A DNA stretch of 9,928 bases, from assembly GCA_023425615.1 (NCBI GenBank), contig JAFACJ010000425.1:1-9928 (forward strand). The letters are read 5' to 3'. This document shows positions 7,356 to 9,928 of the stretch, in pieces. Made by a program: the position numbers and the translations under genes. Under the pieces are notes generated by a model, which was given only the letters and a program-made list of their open reading frames with translations, was not told the DNA's origin and did no database searches. Numbering within the stretch: position 1 is the first letter of the stretch; each line of letters starts with the position of its first letter. This stretch comes from Actinomycetes bacterium. GTDB taxonomy: Bacteria > Actinomycetota > Actinomycetes > Streptosporangiales > Streptosporangiaceae.

Positions 7356-7732
7356 CTACGGCTGGCCGAGGACGCGTGGCGGTCGTCTTACGAGGTGAAC
7401 GTGCTCGCCCACGTGCGGGCGGCCAGGCTGCTCATCCCGGAGTGGATCGAACGCGGCCACGGACGGTTCGTCGTCACGGCCTCGGCGGCGGGACTGCTCA
7501 CGATGCTCGACGCCCCCGCCTACTCGGTGACCAAGCACGGCACGAGGTGCTCTCCCGCGACGGGGCCCTGACCCCGGACCAGATCGCCGAATCCGTTTGG
7601 GAGGGCCTATCCGGCGAGGAGTTCCTCATCCTGCCCCACCCGAAGGTCGCCGACTACTACCGGAGCCGTGCGGCGCACACGGACAAGTGGCTGGCCTCCA
7701 TGAACAAGATCCAGCTGCGACTGGAGTCCTGA
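7356..7732 (+). pseudogene. Short-chain dehydrogenase remnant, missing its N-terminus and an internal block, frameshifted
   Basis: From about 7356 the plus strand encodes the middle of an SDR: EDAWRSSYEVNVLAHVRAAR, then VVTASAAGLL and the active-site YSVTK (Tyr codon at 7521, Lys codon at 7533). The cofactor-binding N-terminus is absent; the LivF-like fragment takes its place. Right after TKHG (ends 7541) the frame breaks. In another frame, from about 7541 to the TGA at 7730-7732, comes a typical tail for this SDR subgroup: LTPDQIAESVWEGL, then FLILPHPKVADYY and KWLASMNKIQ. In relatives I would expect roughly 80-100 residues between these parts. A CACG repeat (7536-7539 and 7541-7544) lies at the junction. 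This is a dead gene, with a convergent intact hydrolase gene ending 23 bases away. Confidence 0.75.
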
Positions 7733-7755
7733 CCCGGCGAATGCGGCGGAACTGT

Positions 7756-8580
7756 TCAGGTATGGCGGTTCAGGTGTTCGACCAGCAGGCGCGAGCTGGT
7801 CTCGGCGGCCTCTTCGGAGATCCAATGCCCGATGCCCACCAGCCGCTCGAGACGGTAGGCGCCCGTCACCCATCTCTCCGTGAGCTCGGCGGTACGACGC
7901 CGGACGACGGGATCGCCGTCGCTCCACAGGTAGAGGCTCGGCACGGTGACCGGGCCTATGGCCACATCGGCTGGATCCTTGGCGGCGAACCAGCTCAGCG
8001 CGGCCCGCAAGGCGTCGACATGGCCGAGCCGGCGCAGGTAGGCACGGCGGTGCTCTTCGGGGACGGCCGAACCCAGCTGCTCCCTGATCCAGGCGAGGTC
8101 GTCGGCGAGCATCTTTTCGGCCTGATCCGGTGCGAACGCCTGGTGATAGCCGGGTACCTGCTGCGACTTCTCCTGGATCGCGTCAGTGAAGGCGCGGGGA
8201 TGCGGAGACGAAAACGAGGTCAGCGTGGCGACGCGCTCAGGGTGCTGGAAGGCGGTGCACCACGCCACTGAACCACCCCAGTCATGCCCGACGAGGTGGA
8301 ACCGGTCGGCGCCCAGCGCATCGGCGATGTCCAGTACGTCTTGTACCAGGTGAGGCATCCGATAGGCCGAAACCTCCACGGGCCTCGCCCCCGGCGAGTA
8401 GCCGCGCTGGTCGAATGCCACGGCACGGTACCCTGCCCCGGCCAGCGCGGCGATCTGCGCCGTCCACTGGCGGGAGTCCTCGGGGAAGCCGTGCAACAGG
8501 AGGACCGTATTCCCCTCGGCCGGTCCGTCCACCAAGGCGTCGAACCTCAGCGTGCCGACATCTATCGTCAACGAGTGCAT
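7756..8580 (-). CDS. Alpha/beta hydrolase, epoxide hydrolase-like
   Basis: A 274-residue alpha/beta-hydrolase-fold protein, a normal length for the family. It shows HGFPE (residues 30-34, oxyanion-hole region), GHDWGG with the putative nucleophile Asp100, SDGDPV near residues 220-225 supplying the charge-relay acid (Asp223, or Asp221), and GIGHW with His252 as the base. An Asp nucleophile with HGxP and GHDWG is the pattern of soluble epoxide hydrolases, which open epoxides to diols through an ester intermediate; haloalkane dehalogenases share parts of it. The lid segment (about 135-200) has tyrosines at 145 and 181 that might polarise the epoxide oxygen. It has no signal peptide, so it is probably cytoplasmic. 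It follows the HxlR gene by 72 bases on the same strand and is likely co-transcribed or controlled by it. The substrate is unknown. Confidence 0.88.
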   Translation of the reverse strand: MHSLTIDVGTLRFDALVDGPAEGNTVLLLHGFPEDSRQWTAQIAALAGAGYRAVAFDQRGYSPGARPVEVSAYRMPHLVQDVLDIADALGADRFHLVGHDWGGSVAWCTAFQHPERVATLTSFSSPHPRAFTDAIQEKSQQVPGYHQAFAPDQAEKMLADDLAWIREQLGSAVPEEHRRAYLRRLGHVDALRAALSWFAAKDPADVAIGPVTVPSLYLWSDGDPVVRRRTAELTERWVTGAYRLERLVGIGHWISEEAAETSSRLLVEHLNRHT

Positions 8581-8652
8581 GCCGTCTCTTTCTGTGAAGG
8601 GAGCCTCGCTGTAAGGGAAGGAGCCCCAAGAGCGGAGCCCATCCGGAATCGG

Positions 8653-8994
8653 TTACTCGCGGTTGTTCTCGGGAGCCGGGAGGTGCTTCTCACCCCATTG
8701 GCGCAGCGTCGCGATGACCGGCCTCAGATCCTCGCCCTTCGTGGTGAGGACGTACTCGTGATAGGCGCTGCCGTCAGATGCCGGCTTCGTCTGAAGAATC
8801 CCGGCCTCTACGAGCGTCCGCAGCCGTGCGGCGAGGATGTTCTTGGCCACGCCCAGTGTCTCCTGGAATTCGCCGAACCGGCTGTTTCCATCGAGTGCAG
8901 CCCGGACGATCAGAAGTGACCACCAGTCACCGATCACATCCAGCGACCGGGCGACCGGGCAAGCGCTGCTGTCCAGCCGTGTCCGTCTCACCAC
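8653..8994 (-). CDS. HxlR-family winged-helix transcriptional regulator
   Basis: A 113-residue protein with the HxlR/MarR-like DNA-binding fold, normally a dimer that senses redox or reactive metabolites. Seen: a conserved cysteine ahead of helix 1 (ACPVARSLDVIGDWWSLLIV), the recognition part (RFGEFQETLGVAKNILAARL, then LVEAGIL), the wing (YHEYVLTTKG) and a C-terminal dimer helix ending at LRQWGEKH. I place the start at GTG 8994, seven bases after GGAGG (9006-9002). GTG 8991 is nearly as good, with a second GGAG five bases upstream and a family-like VRRT start. A TTG at 9018 would lie upstream of this ribosome site and is unlikely. HxlR genes often control the adjacent enzyme gene, here the hydrolase downstream on the same strand. 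Confidence 0.9.
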   Translation of the reverse strand: MVRRTRLDSSACPVARSLDVIGDWWSLLIVRAALDGNSRFGEFQETLGVAKNILAARLRTLVEAGILQTKPASDGSAYHEYVLTTKGEDLRPVIATLRQWGEKHLPAPENNRE

Positions 8995-9001
8995 TTCTCC
9001 A

Positions 9002-9006
9002 CCTCC
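9002..9006 (-). promoter_or_regulatory. Strong ribosome binding site of the HxlR gene
   Basis: On the minus strand GGAGGTGGAGAA directly precedes GTGGTG. The full GGAGG sits seven bases before the GTG at 8994. This argues for a start eight or nine codons inside the longest possible frame, which would begin at TTG 9018. Confidence 0.7.
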
Positions 9007-9013
9007 ATGTGGT

Positions 9014-9036
9014 TTCAAGATGCTACCAGATTCAAA
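9014..9036. promoter_or_regulatory. Direct repeat upstream of the HxlR gene, possible operator
   Basis: TTCAAG (9014-9019) and TTCAAA (9031-9036) lie 17 bases start to start in a locally AT-richer stretch just upstream of the HxlR ribosome site. Autoregulation is common for HxlR proteins. The repeat is short and could be chance; no convincing -35/-10 pair was found here. Confidence 0.2.
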
Positions 9037-9111
9037 GTGTCCGACCGGTGAGGGATGCGGTGGGGAAGAGGAGCGGCTGTGAATGCCTCGACACCTATCG
9101 GAACGGCCGAC

Positions 9112-9402
9112 CTAGATGCGGTAGCCGTCGTTTCTCCCGCCATGGAGACGGCCGCTTCGGGGCGCCTGTCCCTTGGGTACGAGGAAGCCTTCCTCGGGGT
9201 GCACCCAGCGCTCGAGCGGCAGGGGCCAGCGCGGCCCACCCGCGAACTCGATCCACATCCGCGGCTCCCCCTCGAGTTCGTCCGGCGGCTCGATCTCCTT
9301 GATCGTGGTGACGTGCGCGTCCTCCCACACGACCATCCCCGGTTTCAGGTGATCCGCCCTGATCTCGACGTAGTAGGCGCCCTGCCCGCCCGGAAGGCTC
9401 AC
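9112..9402 (-). CDS. Small protein of unknown function, 96 residues
   Basis: Minus-strand frame from GTG 9402 to TAG at 9112-9114. My hand count over 68 codons gives about 91% G/C at third, 72% at first and 44% at second positions, the pattern of real coding here. Residues ~13-75 (IRADHLKPGMVVWEDAHV, then WIEFAGG and WPLPLERWVHPEEGFLVP) resemble short beta-rich, SH3-like actinobacterial proteins of the 'R-A-x-x-L-x-P-G-x-x-V' type, but I cannot name a family. The start is uncertain: GTG 9402 has no clear ribosome site, and the frame stays open to ATG 9651, but codon composition upstream favours coding on the other strand. The N-terminus may therefore be truncated. It precedes the HxlR gene by 117 bases on the same strand. 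Confidence 0.6.
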   Translation of the reverse strand: MSLPGGQGAYYVEIRADHLKPGMVVWEDAHVTTIKEIEPPDELEGEPRMWIEFAGGPRWPLPLERWVHPEEGFLVPKGQAPRSGRLHGGRNDGYRI

Positions 9403-9453
9403 GCCGCCGGGCCGGCCAGAGCCTCGGGAGTGAGGATCGCGGCGGGGGGATAA

Positions 9454-9650
9454 GCCGAGGCCACGGGAGAGCGCGCCAGTTCCGCCCTCATCATTTCCCA
9501 CATCGACATCGTCACCGCCCGCGAAGTGCTCCAGCCGATCCTCACCATCCCGAACGACCAGCGCACCACGATCGTAGTCGAACGTCTCCACGGTTCCAGG
9601 GACCTGCACGGCAGCGCTCTGGTCGCCGTCCGGCCCCGATCGACCGCCCA
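9454..9650 (+). pseudogene. Plus-strand coding-like fragment without a convincing start
   Basis: After a TAA at 9451-9453 the plus frame reads ASSALIISHIDIVTAREVL, then ILTIPNDQRTTIVVERLHG and SALVAVRPRS. Hand counts give roughly 86% G/C at third, 67% at first and 40% at second codon positions, matching coding on the plus strand. The antisense frames are rich in Trp/Met/Arg and have the first/second position pattern reversed. No ATG, GTG or TTG lies between the stop and the start of the protein-like sequence; a GTG at 9526 would cut off its first part. The coding-like character fades after about 9650. No family recognised. Likely a 5'-truncated remnant; the right-hand limit is approximate. 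Confidence 0.35.
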
Positions 9651-9708
9651 CTTGCCGAAGAAGGACTCGCCGTGGTCACCCATCGCCCTGCCGGTGTGCG
9701 GGGGGCAC

Positions 9709-9736
9709 TGGACACCGAGAAATCTATATGTATTAT
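9709..9736 (+). promoter_or_regulatory. Sigma70-like promoter candidate for the right-hand SDR gene
   Basis: TGGACA (9709-9714) and TATTAT (9731-9736), each five of six bases from consensus, are separated by 16 bases. The -10 lies in an island (9720-9753) with only four G/C in 34 bases, extreme for this GC-rich window. Transcription would start near 9743, giving a leader of about 120 bases before the ATG at 9864. A minus-strand TATAAT also occurs in the island (around 9744-9749) but has no matching -35. Confidence 0.45.
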
Positions 9737-9863
9737 CAATCTTAATTATAAAAGAGGTCATGGCGAGCCTGCTCCGGCGCTGGTTCCCGGGTGACGTCGG
9801 CGCCGGGCGGATGGCGAGGTGTCGCGGGACGGCCGTTCGGCACCGGTCTGGAAGGGACGAGCG

Positions 9864-9928
9864 ATGGACCTTGGACTCGACGGCGCCGCGGTCGTCGTCA
9901 ACGGGGGCTCGAAGGGGATGGGCAGGGC
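9864..9928 (+). CDS. Short-chain dehydrogenase, N-terminal 21 codons (3' end outside window)
   Basis: ATG 9864 is preceded by GGAAGGGA (9850-9857) at a good distance. The translation begins MDLGLDGAAVVVNGGSKGMG and is followed by Arg. This is the first beta strand and glycine-rich cofactor motif of an SDR, with Asn where TGxxxGxG usually has Thr; I believe that variant occurs in some SDR subgroups. An ATG at 9760 in another frame follows AGAGG by only two bases and leads into non-SDR sequence, so it is not the start. Substrate cannot be judged from so little. Confidence 0.75.
   Translation, partial: MDLGLDGAAVVVNGGSKGMGR

Noticed and set aside
8284..8919. Plus-strand open frame across the hydrolase and HxlR genes
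   Set aside because: It lies opposite two clearly recognisable minus-strand proteins and has no domain of its own.
9399..9402. GTGA overlap between a minus-strand frame ending at 9399 and the GTG start at 9402, suggesting translational coupling
   Set aside because: The upstream frame (to 9761) is Trp/Met/Arg-rich with reversed first/second position G/C, so it is probably antisense to the plus-strand fragment and not a gene.
9403..9651. Extension of the 96-residue minus-strand gene to ATG 9651 (179 residues)
   Set aside because: Upstream of 9402 the minus frame loses the coding-type codon-position pattern, while the plus strand shows it. Homology data could still overturn this.

Overview
The window is very GC-rich, with strongly G/C-ending codons, GTG/TTG alternative starts and GC-rich Shine-Dalgarno sites. 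This points to a high-GC actinomycete; nothing here fixes the genus. No rRNA, tRNA, CRISPR array or recognisable insertion sequence was seen.

Left part (1-6365, plus strand): a two-gene operon. The first gene, cut by the left edge, encodes the C-terminal ~1190 residues of a Tc (toxin complex) subunit A-like protein. It has a hemopexin-like segment, the conserved TcA core, a long helical pore-forming region with a glycine/alanine-rich hydrophobic hairpin, and the C-terminal TcB-binding type domain. Eleven bases after its stop, with a good ribosome binding site, lies a 923-residue protein that I cannot assign to a family. Its N-terminus is unusual for a bacterium: a run of Lys/Arg, then Ser/Asp-rich and Pro/Thr/Ser-rich low-complexity stretches. 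Its body carries two diverged copies of one module with shared motifs. The arrangement suggests a translocation-pore component with a co-expressed partner, perhaps cargo. No TcB or TcC/Rhs gene is visible in the window.

Middle part (6411-7732): a scar of rearranged metabolic genes. On the minus strand is a short-chain dehydrogenase (SDR) whose frame is open but which has lost the segment between the active-site Tyr/Lys helix and the C-terminal tail. Facing away from it on the plus strand is the N-terminal piece of a LivF-type ABC ATPase, joined in frame to the middle of a second SDR. That SDR itself has a large internal deletion plus a frameshift. A possible 25-residue C-terminus of another minus-strand gene sits next to them.

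Right part (7756-9928): an apparently intact minus-strand pair, an HxlR-family regulator followed by an epoxide-hydrolase-like alpha/beta hydrolase. Upstream is a 96-residue minus-strand protein of unknown function, then a plus-strand stretch with a coding-like composition but no convincing start (9454-~9650). A 34-base island with only four G/C carries a sigma70-like promoter. The right edge holds the first 21 codons of another SDR.

The toxin-like operon and the right-hand genes look maintained, while the region between them looks like decaying remnants. The strongest candidate for something new is the 923-residue protein paired with the TcA-like gene.
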